64,000 nt of DNA from an uncultured Butyricicoccus sp. (GCA_934532985.1 CAKTAV010000001.1:310001-374000); one strand, 5' to 3'; numbered from the stretch's first letter, positions 42,677 to 51,242 are shown. Notes: generated from the letters alone by a model not told the origin. Translations and numbers: made by a program.

Positions 42677-43489
42677 TTACAGCGACTCCAGCTTTTCACA
42701 AACCGGTGTCAGATCCGGCAGCAGAATGGTTTCCAGGTTGCCGGCGTCACATGCCGCCGCCAGAGACGGGTCAAACGGCAGCTTTGCCAGAACCTCCAGA
42801 TCATTGGCCTTCGCAACCTCGTCCACATGGCTTTCGCCAAACACCGAGATCTTCTTGCCGCAGTCCGGACAGGTCAGATAGCTGTAGTTTTCGATGATGC
42901 CGAGAATCGGAATATCCATCATCTTTGCCATCTTGATGGCCTTGGTGACGACCATTGAAACCAGCTCCTGCGGAGAGGTCATGATAATAATACCGTCGAC
43001 TGGCAGAGACTGGAACACGGTCAGCGCGACGTCGCCGGTTCCGGGAGGCATGTCCACGAACATAAAGTCAATGTCCTCCCAGATGACCTCCTGCCAGAAC
43101 TGCTGAATGGAACCGCCGATAACCGGGCCGCGCCAAACGACCGGATCGGTGACATCATCGAGCAGCAGGTTGATGGAACATACGTCGATGCCCATGCGGG
43201 TCTTCATCGGGTATACGCCGTCCTCACTGGCCATCAGCTTGCCGGTCAGGCCAAACGCCTGCGGGATGGACGGACCGGTGACATCGGCGTCCAGAATACC
43301 ACAGTGCTTGCCGCGGCGCTGCATTTCAATGGCGAGCATGGAGGTTACCAAGCTCTTGCCGACGCCGCCCTTGCCGCTGACAACGCCGATTACCTTGCGA
43401 ATCGTGGATTTTTCATGCGGCTTTTTGAGCAGGGATTCCGGCTCACCGCAGCTGGACGAACAGCTGCCACAATCATGAGTACAGCCCAT
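42677..43489 (-). CDS. Mrp/NBP35-family iron-sulfur carrier ATPase
   Basis: 270 residues. Deviant Walker A SGKGGVGKSLVTS, switch DMPPGTGDVAL and the C-terminal cluster motif YLTCPDCGKK (CPxC-like pair) identify the ApbC/NBP35 family, which carries [4Fe-4S] clusters to target proteins. The N-terminus has an extra cysteine cluster (CTHDCGSCSSSCG) like that of eukaryotic NBP35 and some anaerobe homologues. Promoter TTGAAA-16-TATAAT (43647-43620) leaves a leader of about 120 bases with two hairpins. Confidence 0.94.
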   Translation of the reverse strand: MGCTHDCGSCSSSCGEPESLLKKPHEKSTIRKVIGVVSGKGGVGKSLVTSMLAIEMQRRGKHCGILDADVTGPSIPQAFGLTGKLMASEDGVYPMKTRMGIDVCSINLLLDDVTDPVVWRGPVIGGSIQQFWQEVIWEDIDFMFVDMPPGTGDVALTVFQSLPVDGIIIMTSPQELVSMVVTKAIKMAKMMDIPILGIIENYSYLTCPDCGKKISVFGESHVDEVAKANDLEVLAKLPFDPSLAAACDAGNLETILLPDLTPVCEKLESL

Positions 43490-43512
43490 GAATACGTCAA
43501 CTCCTTACTTTC

Positions 43513-43647
43513 TGTGCGGAAATAATCTCACGCCGCACAGTATTTTTTTTACAGAAAACAATATGAGCAAAATTGCCGCACTTCCCGCGTGCATGAAACG
43601 TACGGGAAGGCGTCTTTATATTATACCATAAAGGTGGAGGTTTTCAA
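43513..43647 (-). promoter_or_regulatory. Promoter and structured leader of the Mrp/NBP35 gene
   Basis: TTGAAA (43647-43642), 16 bases, TATAAT (43625-43620). The leader holds a CTTCCCG/CGGGAAG hairpin (about 43579-43609) and a TGTGCGG/CCGCACA hairpin (43513-43541). Confidence 0.65.
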
Positions 43648-43721
43648 GGGGAAAACCCGCATTACGGGCGGGAAATCCTTTTTTCACGATAATAAGCAAA
43701 GTTTTAAAATGGCTGAGAACA

Positions 43722-43762
43722 AAAAGCTTCCTCTGCACTCCATGCAGGAAGAGCAGAGGAAG
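43722..43762 (-). terminator. Terminator of the cotJ operon
   Basis: Perfect 10-bp stem CTTCCTCTGC/GCAGAGGAAG (43727-43736 with 43753-43762), 16-base loop, followed by CTTTTTGTTC on the minus strand, 14 bases after the cotJC stop. Confidence 0.85.
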
Positions 43763-43775
43763 AAATACCACTCAA

Positions 43776-44399
43776 TTATTTTTTCTTTCGGCAGGATGGA
43801 TCCGGCGCATCAAAGGCGGGATTGTACGCATAGAAATTCTTCGCGTCCAGCTGCTCCAGCACGTTCTCCAGCGTTTCCCCAAATCTCTGGAAGTGGACGA
43901 TTTCGCGCTCGCGCAGGAATTTCAGCGGATCGCGGACATCTGGGTCATCAATCAAACGCAGCAGATTGTCGTAGCTCAGCCGCGCCTTCTGTTCCGCCGC
44001 CAAATCTTCGAACAGATCGGTGATCGGGTCTCCGGTGCTTTGCAGCGTGGCGGCGGAAAACGGCGTGCCGCCAGCGGACTGCGGGTAAATGCCGGTAGTG
44101 TGATCGACAAAATACACATCAAAGCCGGACTTACGGATTTCATCGTAGGACAGACAGCGGGTCAGCTGATGGATCATCGACGCAATAATCTCCTGATGCG
44201 CCAGCTCCTCCGTCCCGATGTCGGTCAGAGACGCTTTGCCGATGTCATAGGGCTGCGCAAAGCGCTGGTTGAGATAGCGCATGGCTGCGCCCAGCTCGCC
44301 GTCCGGACCACCCAGCTGGCTCATAATCAGCTTAGCTGCGGTCGGGTCCGGATTCTTGATTTTGACTGGGTATTCGAGAATCTTCTTATAATCCCACAT
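43776..44399 (-). CDS. cotJC: Manganese-catalase-like spore coat protein CotJC
   Basis: 207 residues. MWDYKKILEYPVKIKNPDP start and the ferritin-like helices (GTEELAHQEIIASMIHQLT, EREIVHFQRFGETL) with Glu/His metal ligands match CotJC, a di-manganese catalase-fold protein of the inner spore coat. It follows cotJB by three bases. A Lys-rich end (CRKKK) is normal. With CotJA and CotJB it supports spore formation by the host. Confidence 0.95.
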   Translation of the reverse strand: MWDYKKILEYPVKIKNPDPTAAKLIMSQLGGPDGELGAAMRYLNQRFAQPYDIGKASLTDIGTEELAHQEIIASMIHQLTRCLSYDEIRKSGFDVYFVDHTTGIYPQSAGGTPFSAATLQSTGDPITDLFEDLAAEQKARLSYDNLLRLIDDPDVRDPLKFLREREIVHFQRFGETLENVLEQLDAKNFYAYNPAFDAPDPSCRKKK

Positions 44400-44402
44400 G
44401 GC

Positions 44403-44651
44403 TCACTTTCCCCCTTCCCACGGCCACGGACCGTCAATCCAGCTCCATTTCTCACCAAAGTCATAAGCATGGGTGAGCGGGCCGAAATGCGACTCAAATT
44501 CGTCCTTCGCCTTCTGATACTGCTCCTGCATACGCTGGAAATAGTTCAGCGCGGCGGGGTTGTCTGGGTGGGTGTCGAGGAACAGCGTGGCGTCCACCAG
44601 TGCCAGCTGAAGATGCTGTACCGTGTGTGCGGAGTGTTCACGTTCCGTCAC
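44403..44651 (-). CDS. cotJB: Spore coat protein CotJB
   Basis: 82 residues from GTG 44651. LVDATLFLDTHPDNPAALNYF, the HFGPLTHAYDF segment and the end WSWIDGPWPWEGGK are characteristic of CotJB. GGAGG lies nine bases before the GTG; a longer frame to 44810 is translated from the cotJA region in another frame and rejected. The start overlaps the cotJA end by 14 bases. Confidence 0.92.
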   Translation of the reverse strand: MTEREHSAHTVQHLQLALVDATLFLDTHPDNPAALNYFQRMQEQYQKAKDEFESHFGPLTHAYDFGEKWSWIDGPWPWEGGK

Positions 44652-44856
44652 GTCGAACCGCCTCCTCTCCGATAAACGGCTTGTCGAGATCAGCAAAGAT
44701 CGTCCCGCGGACGAGCCCGACCTTGGCGTCATAGATGTTCTGCCATTTCTGCCGTGGGACATAGGCCATCGCGAGTGACAACAGGTCCTGCGGGATCTCT
44801 TGAAATCCACCGCCCGTCACCGAGGCCTTGGATGCAGCAGTTTGTTCTGCCATCAT
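44638..44856 (-). CDS. cotJA: Spore coat-associated protein CotJA
   Basis: 72 residues. LAMAYVPRQKWQNIYDA and GLVRGTIFADLDKPFIGEE are the CotJA core. GGAGG lies six bases before ATG 44856 (a second ATG follows at once). A sigma-E-like -10 CATACACT lies at 44906-44899, but I cannot see a good -35; an interspersed repeat starts about 20 bases further upstream and may have replaced it. First gene of cotJABC. Confidence 0.92.
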   Translation of the reverse strand: MMAEQTAASKASVTGGGFQEIPQDLLSLAMAYVPRQKWQNIYDAKVGLVRGTIFADLDKPFIGEEAVRRDGT

Positions 44857-44924
44857 AATTTCCCTCCGTTTCGTTGGAGCATTCCTGCTCCTGTAGGCAG
44901 TGTATGCGGTGTCGAAAAAAGGGT

Positions 44925-45200
44925 GCGTCGCTTCGGCAAATTCCACTCACTCGCCGCGTTGAAGCGTCAACACGGCTCGACCGCTCCATTGCCTCGCTCC
45001 TCAAATTTCAAACGCTTCGCTGGTTTGAAATTTGAAAAACATAAGATTTTCTTTGAGCACAGACAGGTAGATAATAAGTGAATGGATGGATCGCTCCGTG
45101 GTCTTGCTCCTTCGCGCCACACCCGCTTCGCTGGGTTGCGTCGCGATATATTGCTGACTGTGAATTCTTATCTATTTGTAAGCGTACAATCCCTTGAGCT
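44925..45200 (-). repeat. P-type interspersed repeat (44925-45070) and degenerate second unit
   Basis: Minus-strand features: leader AAAATCTTATG, CAAATTTCAAAC/GTTTGAAATTTG hairpin, GAGCGAGGCAATGGAGCGGTCGAG-like box, CCGTGTTGA/TCAACGCGG hairpin. A weaker related segment follows at 45080-45160. It begins about 70 bases upstream of cotJA. Confidence 0.75.
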
Positions 45201-45277
45201 TTACTTTGTTACTTTGCAAGTTCATCGCATCAACGCGTTTACTTTTATATAAAAAAATAATATTTCCCAATTTTGCA

Positions 45278-45306
45278 TTGACAACATCAAGAAACCAGAG
45301 TATACT
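45278..45306 (+). promoter_or_regulatory. Near-consensus promoter with long leader before the secreted orphan
   Basis: TTGACA (45278-45283), 17 bases, TATACT (45301-45306). The ATG of the next gene is at 45551, so the leader would be about 240 bases, AT-rich, with a TGTCCGGACA palindrome at 45474-45483. No gene or known riboswitch was recognised in 44857-45550 besides the repeat. Confidence 0.7.
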
Positions 45307-45550
45307 ATTGCCACAAAGCATAAATCAACTAATATATTCCTTGTTATTTTGTGCAATCTGCCATTTTAGTCGCTATCGGTCGGAATAATTCCCAGATTAT
45401 AGATAACCTTTCTCTCTGCACAATCTCAAATGATATTTCTGTTTCCGTTTTGTTATTTTTAAGTACATTTATGTGTCCGGACATAATGTAATATTTTATT
45501 CAATTTATAGTAAAGCGTTTCATACCTATTGGAAAATGGAGGTGTTTATT

Positions 45551-46132
45551 ATGAAACGTAGTAAGTTCAAGCAGCTCGTTGCCAGCTTACTTCTGGGCGC
45601 CATGCTGGTTGGAGGTACGTCTGCATTTGCCGCAAAGGGCAATCCTGCTGATCCTCCGGTTGATGTATATGTTGATCAAGTTTATAACACGACGCCCAAA
45701 GCGGCAAAGCCGAGCAACTATGCAGAACAGCATAATCCCAACAAGAGCCGCATTAAGAACGTGCATGTTGGTTGGTTCACGAATGGCATAGCAGTTGGGC
45801 AAGATGATTCTTATCTCCATGTCAGCTGGACTGGAAAGAAAAACGCGAAGAAGAACATCAAGTTCTATGAAGCACAGGTTAGCTTAGGTAAGGGTTACGC
45901 TGTTTCCGAATTCGTATCCACAAAAAAGAACAGCTTTACACTCAATTCAAGATGCTCTTGCGTATTCAAGCCGAATCTCCGCCCTTCTAAGCACAATACC
46001 TATATGATTCGCGTTCGCGCCGTATACAAGAAGGGCAAACCGAGCAAGTGGAGTAAGACGATGCGTTTTACACCGACTGAAAATAATCGAATGTCTTCGG
46101 ATGAGATTTATAAAATCACGAAATATAAGTAA
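45551..46132 (+). CDS. Secreted protein of unknown function with a fibronectin-III-like domain
   Basis: 193 residues from ATG 45551, with GGAGG eight bases upstream. A signal peptide (FKQLVASLLLGAMLVGGTSAFA) is followed by a Lys/Asn-rich domain with a beta-sandwich look: YLHVSWTGKK, EAQVSLGKGYAVSEF and NTYMIRVRAVYKKGKPSKWS resemble fibronectin type III strands. Base composition is lower in GC than neighbouring genes and the upstream DNA is AT-rich, suggesting recent acquisition or weak constraint. Long leader and own terminator make it a single-gene unit. Function unknown. Confidence 0.75.
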   Translation: MKRSKFKQLVASLLLGAMLVGGTSAFAAKGNPADPPVDVYVDQVYNTTPKAAKPSNYAEQHNPNKSRIKNVHVGWFTNGIAVGQDDSYLHVSWTGKKNAKKNIKFYEAQVSLGKGYAVSEFVSTKKNSFTLNSRCSCVFKPNLRPSKHNTYMIRVRAVYKKGKPSKWSKTMRFTPTENNRMSSDEIYKITKYK

Positions 46133-46156
46133 CTGCCTAAAACAGTAGGAATGACA

Positions 46157-46190
46157 ACGCACCTCAGCCGCCGCTGGGGTGCGTTTTTGT
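46157..46190 (+). terminator. Terminator of the secreted orphan gene
   Basis: Stem ACGCACC-CAGC / GCTG-GGTGCGT followed by TTTTGT, 25 bases after the stop. Confidence 0.8.
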
Positions 46191-46224
46191 CATGATAGTC
46201 GAATGATCGGACATCCCACCACGC

Positions 46225-46258
46225 AAAAACACCCCGCTGTCCACAAACAGCGGGGTGT
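46225..46258 (-). terminator. Terminator of purA
   Basis: Perfect 12-bp stem ACACCCCGCTGT/ACAGCGGGGTGT, 6-base loop, followed by TTTTGCG on the minus strand, 22 bases after the purA stop. Confidence 0.85.
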
Positions 46259-46280
46259 CCTACAGCAAAGCACTGTGATT

Positions 46281-47555
46281 TCACTTAATTTTAACGACCT
46301 GATCGCGGCCCGGGCCAACGCCCAGCATGCGAACCGGACAGCCGATGATCTCTTCCAGAGACTTGATATAGTTCTGTACGCTCTTCGGCAGCTCGTCAAA
46401 GGTACGGCAAGCAGTGATATCCTCGGTAAAGCCCTCGAACTCCTCATAGATCGGCTTGCAGTCCTCCAGATCGGCAAAGTTTGCCGGGAACTCGGTGATG
46501 CGCTGACCCTTGAAGTCATAGGCAACACAAACCTTCAGCTTCGGCAGACCGCACAGCGGGTCAATCTTGTTGATGACCATCTCGGTCAGACCGTTGACGC
46601 GAACGGCATAGCGTGCGATAACCGCATCGAACCAGCCGGTTCTTCTCGGGCGACCGGTAACCGTGCCGAACTCAAAGCCAGCGTTGCGGATGTAGTCGCC
46701 AGTCTCGTCAAACAGCTCCGTCGGGAACGGGCCCTTGCCAACGCGGGTGGTATAGCTCTTGCAGATACCGACGATCTCGTTGACCGCCGTCGGGCCGACA
46801 CCGGAACCAATGCAGCAGCCGCCGGATACCGGATGAGACGAGGTAACATACGGGTAGGTGCCCATATCCAGATCAAGCAGCGTACCCTGTGCGCCCTCAA
46901 ACAGAACTTCTTTGCCTGCCTTGATGGCCTCATAGGTCATGACAGAGGTATCTGCCACATGGCTGCGCAGACGATCGGCGTACTCACGGTACTCCTCGAG
47001 AACCGCTTTGATGTCAATCGGCTCGCCGCCGTATACGCCGGTGATTACCTTGTTCTTGCGCTCGCACGCCTCGGTCATCGCCGCCTCAAAGCGCTCCGGA
47101 TCGACAAAGTCGTGCATACGAACGCCGATGCGCTCCGCCTTGTCCATATAGGTCGGGCCAATGCCCTTCTTAGTCGTGCCAATATCATCGCCGCCGCGCG
47201 CCTTTTCGCTCAGTGCATCCAGCTCCAGATGCCACGGCAGAATGCAGTGTGCACGTGCGTCGATAAACAGGTTCTTGGTGGAAATGCCGCGCTCTTCCAG
47301 TCCGTCCATTTCACCCAGAACCGACTTCGGATTGACAACAACACCCGGTCCAATGATGTTGATGCAGTTCGGATACAGAATGCCGGAAGGAATCAGCTGC
47401 AGCTTGTATTTTTTATCGCCGACAACAACCGTGTGTCCTGCGTTGTTGCCGCCCTGGGAACGGACGACCAGATCTGCCTGAGATGCAAAGATGTCAATAT
47501 ACTTACCCTTGCCCTCGTCGCCCCACTGAGCGCCCAGTACAATTTTTCCTGGCAT
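46281..47555 (-). CDS. purA: Adenylosuccinate synthase
   Basis: 424 residues. The IMP/GTP site GAQWGDEGKGKYIDIFA, NNAGHTVVV, GTTKKGIGPTYMDKA and FEGAQGTLLDLDMGTYPYVTSS... motifs are complete. It joins IMP and aspartate with GTP hydrolysis, the first step of AMP synthesis from IMP. Monocistronic, with its own promoter and terminator. Confidence 0.98.
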   Translation of the reverse strand: MPGKIVLGAQWGDEGKGKYIDIFASQADLVVRSQGGNNAGHTVVVGDKKYKLQLIPSGILYPNCINIIGPGVVVNPKSVLGEMDGLEERGISTKNLFIDARAHCILPWHLELDALSEKARGGDDIGTTKKGIGPTYMDKAERIGVRMHDFVDPERFEAAMTEACERKNKVITGVYGGEPIDIKAVLEEYREYADRLRSHVADTSVMTYEAIKAGKEVLFEGAQGTLLDLDMGTYPYVTSSHPVSGGCCIGSGVGPTAVNEIVGICKSYTTRVGKGPFPTELFDETGDYIRNAGFEFGTVTGRPRRTGWFDAVIARYAVRVNGLTEMVINKIDPLCGLPKLKVCVAYDFKGQRITEFPANFADLEDCKPIYEEFEGFTEDITACRTFDELPKSVQNYIKSLEEIIGCPVRMLGVGPGRDQVVKIK

Positions 47556-47636
47556 AGTTTGAAATTGCCCCTTTCCATATAAGCATCGTCTGCGGGCGGA
47601 TTCCCACAGCGCTGTAATGCACTCGCATACCTTAGT

Positions 47637-47665
47637 ATTATACCATCAATATTCTAGTGATACAA
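47637..47665 (-). promoter_or_regulatory. Promoter of purA
   Basis: TTGTAT (47665-47660), 17 bases, TATAAT (47642-47637), about 80 bases before the purA start. Confidence 0.7.
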
Positions 47666-47752
47666 CTGGATTGCACGGATTTTTCGACAAAAAAATGATG
47701 CGAATTCGGTCATTTCCATGACATTTCTGTGCTGTCTCCCACATTTCGGCGG

Positions 47753-47782
47753 TTGACGCTCTGCTCTCGTCTGAGGTACAAT
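47753..47782 (+). promoter_or_regulatory. Promoter of the RsmF-like gene
   Basis: TTGACG (47753-47758), 18 bases, TACAAT (47777-47782). Together with the purA promoter it accounts for the 300-base gap 47556-47855. Confidence 0.65.
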
Positions 47783-47855
47783 AGCAATAGGAATCGGACG
47801 GTATTTTCCCGGCGGTCTCCCCGCCCCGCACCGTCCCGACAGGAGGTTACTTGAC

Positions 47856-49220
47856 ATGGCATTGCCCGAGGCATTTCTTCGCCGTATGCAGCGGCTGCTG
47901 GGAGACGATTACCCGGCATTTTTGGACAGCCTGTCGCAGCCGCGCTGCGGCGGTCTGCGCGTCCATCCGGGAAAAATTGAACCAGCAGACTTTGCCGCCC
48001 GCGCGCCGTTTGCTCTCACCCCCGTCCCGTGGGCCGAGGAGGGCTTTGTCTATGGCGAAGGCGAGCGCCCCGGTCTGCATCCGTGGCATGACGCCGGCGT
48101 GTACTACATGCAGGAGCCGAGCGCCATGGCGGTCGGTGCGCTGGCAGCCCCGCAGCCCGGCGAGCGCGTGCTGGACTTATGCGCGGCGCCCGGCGGAAAA
48201 ACCACCCATCTGGCAGGCCGTATGAGCGGACAGGGCATCCTGATCGCCAATGAAATTCATCCGCAGCGCTCCGCCATTCTCGCACAGAGTGTGGAGCGCA
48301 TGGGCATTTCCAACTGCGCTGTGCTGAACGAGACGCCGGAGCGGCTTGCGCCGCGCTTTACCGGATATTTTGACTGTGTTGTGGTCGATGCGCCGTGCTC
48401 CGGCGAGGGCATGTTCCGCAAGGACGACACCGCCGTCACCGAATGGATGCCGGACAGCCCCACACGCTGTGCCGCGCGCCAGAGCGGCATACTGGACGCC
48501 GCCGCCGAGATGGTGCGTCCGGGCGGTCGCATGGTGTACTCCACCTGCACGTTTGCACCGGAGGAAAATGAAGGCAGCATCAGCCGCTTTTTAGAGCGGC
48601 ATCCGGAGTTCTCTATCGTGCAAATAGACGCACCGTGGTTTGCCCCCGGACATCCCGAGTGGGTGGAAAATGGAAATCCCGACGTGCATCACACGTTCCG
48701 GCTGTGGCCGCACCGGCTGAGCGGCGAGGGACATTACGCCGCTGTCCTGCGCAAAAATGACGGCGAACAGGGCGATGTCCCAACCGTCTCACCGCTGAGG
48801 ACGCGTGACATTCCGGCGGAGTGGACATCGCTCTCTGCGGAGCTGCTCGCCCGCCCGCTGGATGGCGTTTTGCAGCGCGGACGCGACGTTTTGTGGCTTG
48901 TACCGGAGGATATGCCGGATCTAAGTGGGCTGAAAGTCCGCCGCGTCGGTGTCGAGCTGGGCACGCTGCGCCGCGGGCGCATGGAACCAGCGCACGCGCT
49001 GTCTCACGCACTGTCGCCCGAACACATCGCCCGCATGGTTTCCTATCCCGCAGACAGCGAGGAAATCCGCCGCTATCTGCACGGCGAAACCCTGCCGACC
49101 GACGAAATCAAGGGCTGGGTGATCGTCGCGGCGGATGAATTTCCGCTCGGCTGGGGCAAAAGTGCCGGAGGCATCCTGAAAAACCACTATCCCAAGGGAC
49201 TGCGCCATGTCAGAGGATAA
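47856..49220 (+). CDS. RsmF/RsmB-type rRNA cytosine-C5 methyltransferase
   Basis: 454 residues. SAM-binding motif I VLDLCAAPGGKTTHLAG; catalytic cysteines in DAPCSGEGMFRKD and VYSTCTFAPEENEG, the NOL1/NOP2/Sun signature. The C-terminal RNA-binding extension (KGWVIVAADEFPLGWGK...KNHYPKGLR) matches RsmF. It methylates a 16S rRNA cytosine. AGGAGG lies nine bases before the ATG. The next small gene starts 64 bases after the stop. The exact target (C1407 in E. coli) is inferred from the family. Confidence 0.94.
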   Translation: MALPEAFLRRMQRLLGDDYPAFLDSLSQPRCGGLRVHPGKIEPADFAARAPFALTPVPWAEEGFVYGEGERPGLHPWHDAGVYYMQEPSAMAVGALAAPQPGERVLDLCAAPGGKTTHLAGRMSGQGILIANEIHPQRSAILAQSVERMGISNCAVLNETPERLAPRFTGYFDCVVVDAPCSGEGMFRKDDTAVTEWMPDSPTRCAARQSGILDAAAEMVRPGGRMVYSTCTFAPEENEGSISRFLERHPEFSIVQIDAPWFAPGHPEWVENGNPDVHHTFRLWPHRLSGEGHYAAVLRKNDGEQGDVPTVSPLRTRDIPAEWTSLSAELLARPLDGVLQRGRDVLWLVPEDMPDLSGLKVRRVGVELGTLRRGRMEPAHALSHALSPEHIARMVSYPADSEEIRRYLHGETLPTDEIKGWVIVAADEFPLGWGKSAGGILKNHYPKGLRHVRG

Positions 49221-49284
49221 CCCCCGTACTGCTGCAGCTGGCAGCAACCATGGAAAGAAAACACAACAGACAGGAGGAAAAGGC

Positions 49285-49485
49285 ATGAGTGTACGATTAA
49301 ATGAAGACGCCAATGTTGTCGCCCGTATCCGAGAGGGCCTGAAAGCACGCGGAGGCTATTGTCCGTGCCGCGTACTGAAAACCGAGGAAAACAAGTGCAT
49401 TTGTCAGGAATTTCGCGACCAAATTGCCGACCCGAACTTTGAGGGCTACTGCCACTGTCGGCTGTATTATAAGGATAACAAATAA
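49285..49485 (+). CDS. Small ferredoxin-thioredoxin-reductase-like iron-sulfur protein
   Basis: 66 residues from ATG 49285 (MSVRLNEDANVV), AGGAGG seven bases upstream. The cysteine pattern GGYCPCR, KCICQEF, EGYCHCRLYY equals that of the ferredoxin:thioredoxin reductase catalytic subunit, which holds a [4Fe-4S] cluster beside a redox disulfide. The plant enzyme's variable subunit is not encoded nearby. In anaerobes such proteins may reduce thioredoxin from ferredoxin alone. A longer frame from 49207 overlaps the methylase gene and is less likely. Confidence 0.85.
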   Translation: MSVRLNEDANVVARIREGLKARGGYCPCRVLKTEENKCICQEFRDQIADPNFEGYCHCRLYYKDNK

Positions 49486-49557
49486 TCACATATCTTAGAT
49501 TTGGATGAAAAAATCGTGACATTCACACTAAGAACAGACACGTAAACGGCACACACA

Positions 49558-49588
49558 AAAGGCTTCCCTTGATGCAAGGGAAGCCTTT
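49558..49588. terminator. Bidirectional terminator
   Basis: Perfect 14-bp stem AAAGGCTTCCCTTG/CAAGGGAAGCCTTT with a 3-base loop, between the converging FTR-like and acyltransferase-3 genes. Confidence 0.8.
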
Positions 49589-49629
49589 GCTATGCACCAT
49601 TACCTGTCGCTTTCAAGAAACTCTCCCTG

Positions 49630-50691
49630 CTATTTTCTCCACTCCCCCAGCAACAGCGCGCGCACCACCGGAACGCGTCGAATAGCGGCAATCACCACCG
49701 GCAGCGCCGCGGCAGTCAGACCGAGTACGGCGGCATACACCGCCCCGATCGGCAGGCTGGTCTTGCTGCACACCAGCCAGCCGAACAGCACAATCAACGG
49801 ATTGTGCAAAGCATAGACAGCAAAGCTATACGGTTCCAGCCGATCCAGCCAGCAAATAGAACGGTTCAGCCAGCGCCTTGCCGCACCCAGCGCCGTCAGG
49901 ATGCCCAGCCACGCATAGACGTTCGTGGGCAACGTATTCAGGCACGCCTGCGATGCATAATTTTCTCCGAACCAATGGGCAGTATACCAGATGCCGACAC
50001 CAACCGTCACCGGCAGCATCCACGCCGCCGCCCGTGCCAGCGCATCCGTGATGCGTTCCTGCGAAAACAGATAGTATCCGAGGAAAAACAGGACAAAATA
50101 GAACCCGTTGCGGTACACCTCAATCACCGGTGTCACCAGCACGCCGGAGCTTCCCCAGACAACCAAAAACAGCGGCAGCAGCGACCAAACCGGCAGACGG
50201 GAAAACAGCGCATCCAGCACGCCGCGCCGGTCGATGCACCGCACCACCAGCAGAAGGACGCTCAGCAGGAACAGCTCGTGCAGAAACCACAGCGGCCCGA
50301 TGCCGCAAAAGCAATAGATCACATAACGAACCCCTGCCGGTACAGCGCTCCCCTGAAACAAATCGGTGTACTGATTGCTCACCCAGCCACAGATCCAGCC
50401 GAGCGAAAGCATCCCGCCGATGGACGGAAGCAGCACACGGCGCACACGCTCTCGCAAAAACTCCCGCCCCGTGCGCCTGCGCAGGGAATAGCGCGCACTC
50501 ATGCCCGCCACGACAAACAGCACCCCCATAAACCACGGATAGACAAAATACAGGAGGGTATCCATCCGTGCAATCCCTTCTACTAAAAGATTTGTGATGC
50601 AGCCCGCCGAGTTAAACTGATATATCACATGATACAGCACGACGAGCAGGACGATCAACGTCCGAAGATGGTCTAAATACCGCTTTCTCAT
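49630..50691 (-). CDS. Acyltransferase family 3 membrane protein
   Basis: 353 residues. RKRYLDHLRTLIVLLVVLYH gives the family's DHLR/H start motif, with about ten membrane helices; a GIGPLWFLHELFLLSVLLL loop matches the OafA group. It probably acylates an exported glycan. Not closely similar to the tandem pair at 19233-21368. The start overlaps the stop of the XRE-AbrB gene by four bases, so the regulator and enzyme are coupled. Confidence 0.9.
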   Translation of the reverse strand: MRKRYLDHLRTLIVLLVVLYHVIYQFNSAGCITNLLVEGIARMDTLLYFVYPWFMGVLFVVAGMSARYSLRRRTGREFLRERVRRVLLPSIGGMLSLGWICGWVSNQYTDLFQGSAVPAGVRYVIYCFCGIGPLWFLHELFLLSVLLLVVRCIDRRGVLDALFSRLPVWSLLPLFLVVWGSSGVLVTPVIEVYRNGFYFVLFFLGYYLFSQERITDALARAAAWMLPVTVGVGIWYTAHWFGENYASQACLNTLPTNVYAWLGILTALGAARRWLNRSICWLDRLEPYSFAVYALHNPLIVLFGWLVCSKTSLPIGAVYAAVLGLTAAALPVVIAAIRRVPVVRALLLGEWRK

Positions 50692-51116
50692 GGCCGCTCG
50701 CCTCCGTTTTTCAGCTGCTCCAGCAGGCCCAGCAGCACATCCGCCCGCATGAGCGCCAGTCCGTTCCCCTCCTCGCCGAGTACGAGCAGATCATCGCCCG
50801 GATGCAGATCAAACAGCTCCCGCGCCTTTTTCGGGATGACAATCTGTCCCTTTTCCCCAATGGTGACCGTGCCAAACAGGTGCTTCCCCTTGGGTGGAAT
50901 CGGCAGTCCTGCCGCTCGGCTGTCGTACTGCACCAGATCGTCCAGCGACACCCCGTACAGCTCCGCCAGCGCGATGCATTTGTTCAGATCCGGCACGGTT
51001 TTTCCGCTCTCCCACTTGGCAACCGCCTGTCGGGAGACATCCAGCGCCTCCGCCACCTGCTCCTGCGAAAATTTCTTGCTGCGCCGCAGCTCTGCTAAAT
51101 TGTCTGACAACATCAT
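50688..51116 (-). CDS. XRE-AbrB fusion DNA-binding protein
   Basis: 142 residues. An XRE helix-turn-helix occupies about 5-60 (LAELRRSKKFSQEQVAEALD, RQAVAKWESGKTVPD). A SpoVT/AbrB swapped-hairpin domain follows at about 82-130 (GTVTIGEKGQIVIPKKARE, LHPGDDLLVLGEEG). Two DNA-binding modules in one chain are unusual but recur in Firmicutes. It is cotranscribed with the acyltransferase-3 gene and may control it. GGGGGA precedes the ATG. Confidence 0.9.
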   Translation of the reverse strand: MMLSDNLAELRRSKKFSQEQVAEALDVSRQAVAKWESGKTVPDLNKCIALAELYGVSLDDLVQYDSRAAGLPIPPKGKHLFGTVTIGEKGQIVIPKKARELFDLHPGDDLLVLGEEGNGLALMRADVLLGLLEQLKNGGERP

Positions 51117-51242
51117 CGTTTCCCCCTTTTCTTACCTTTCCTACCGGTTGACTTTATTGTACCGCGGTTATTCATTATCGTCCAGCACCCAGCTGTTGCG
51201 TTTTTCCCCTAATTTTGTTCGTTTTCGCTGACATTTTCGCGC

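Noticed and set aside
45474..45483. TGTCCGGACA palindrome as an operator of the secreted orphan
   Set aside because: It is only ten bases, and lies about 170 bases downstream of the best promoter; it may be chance.
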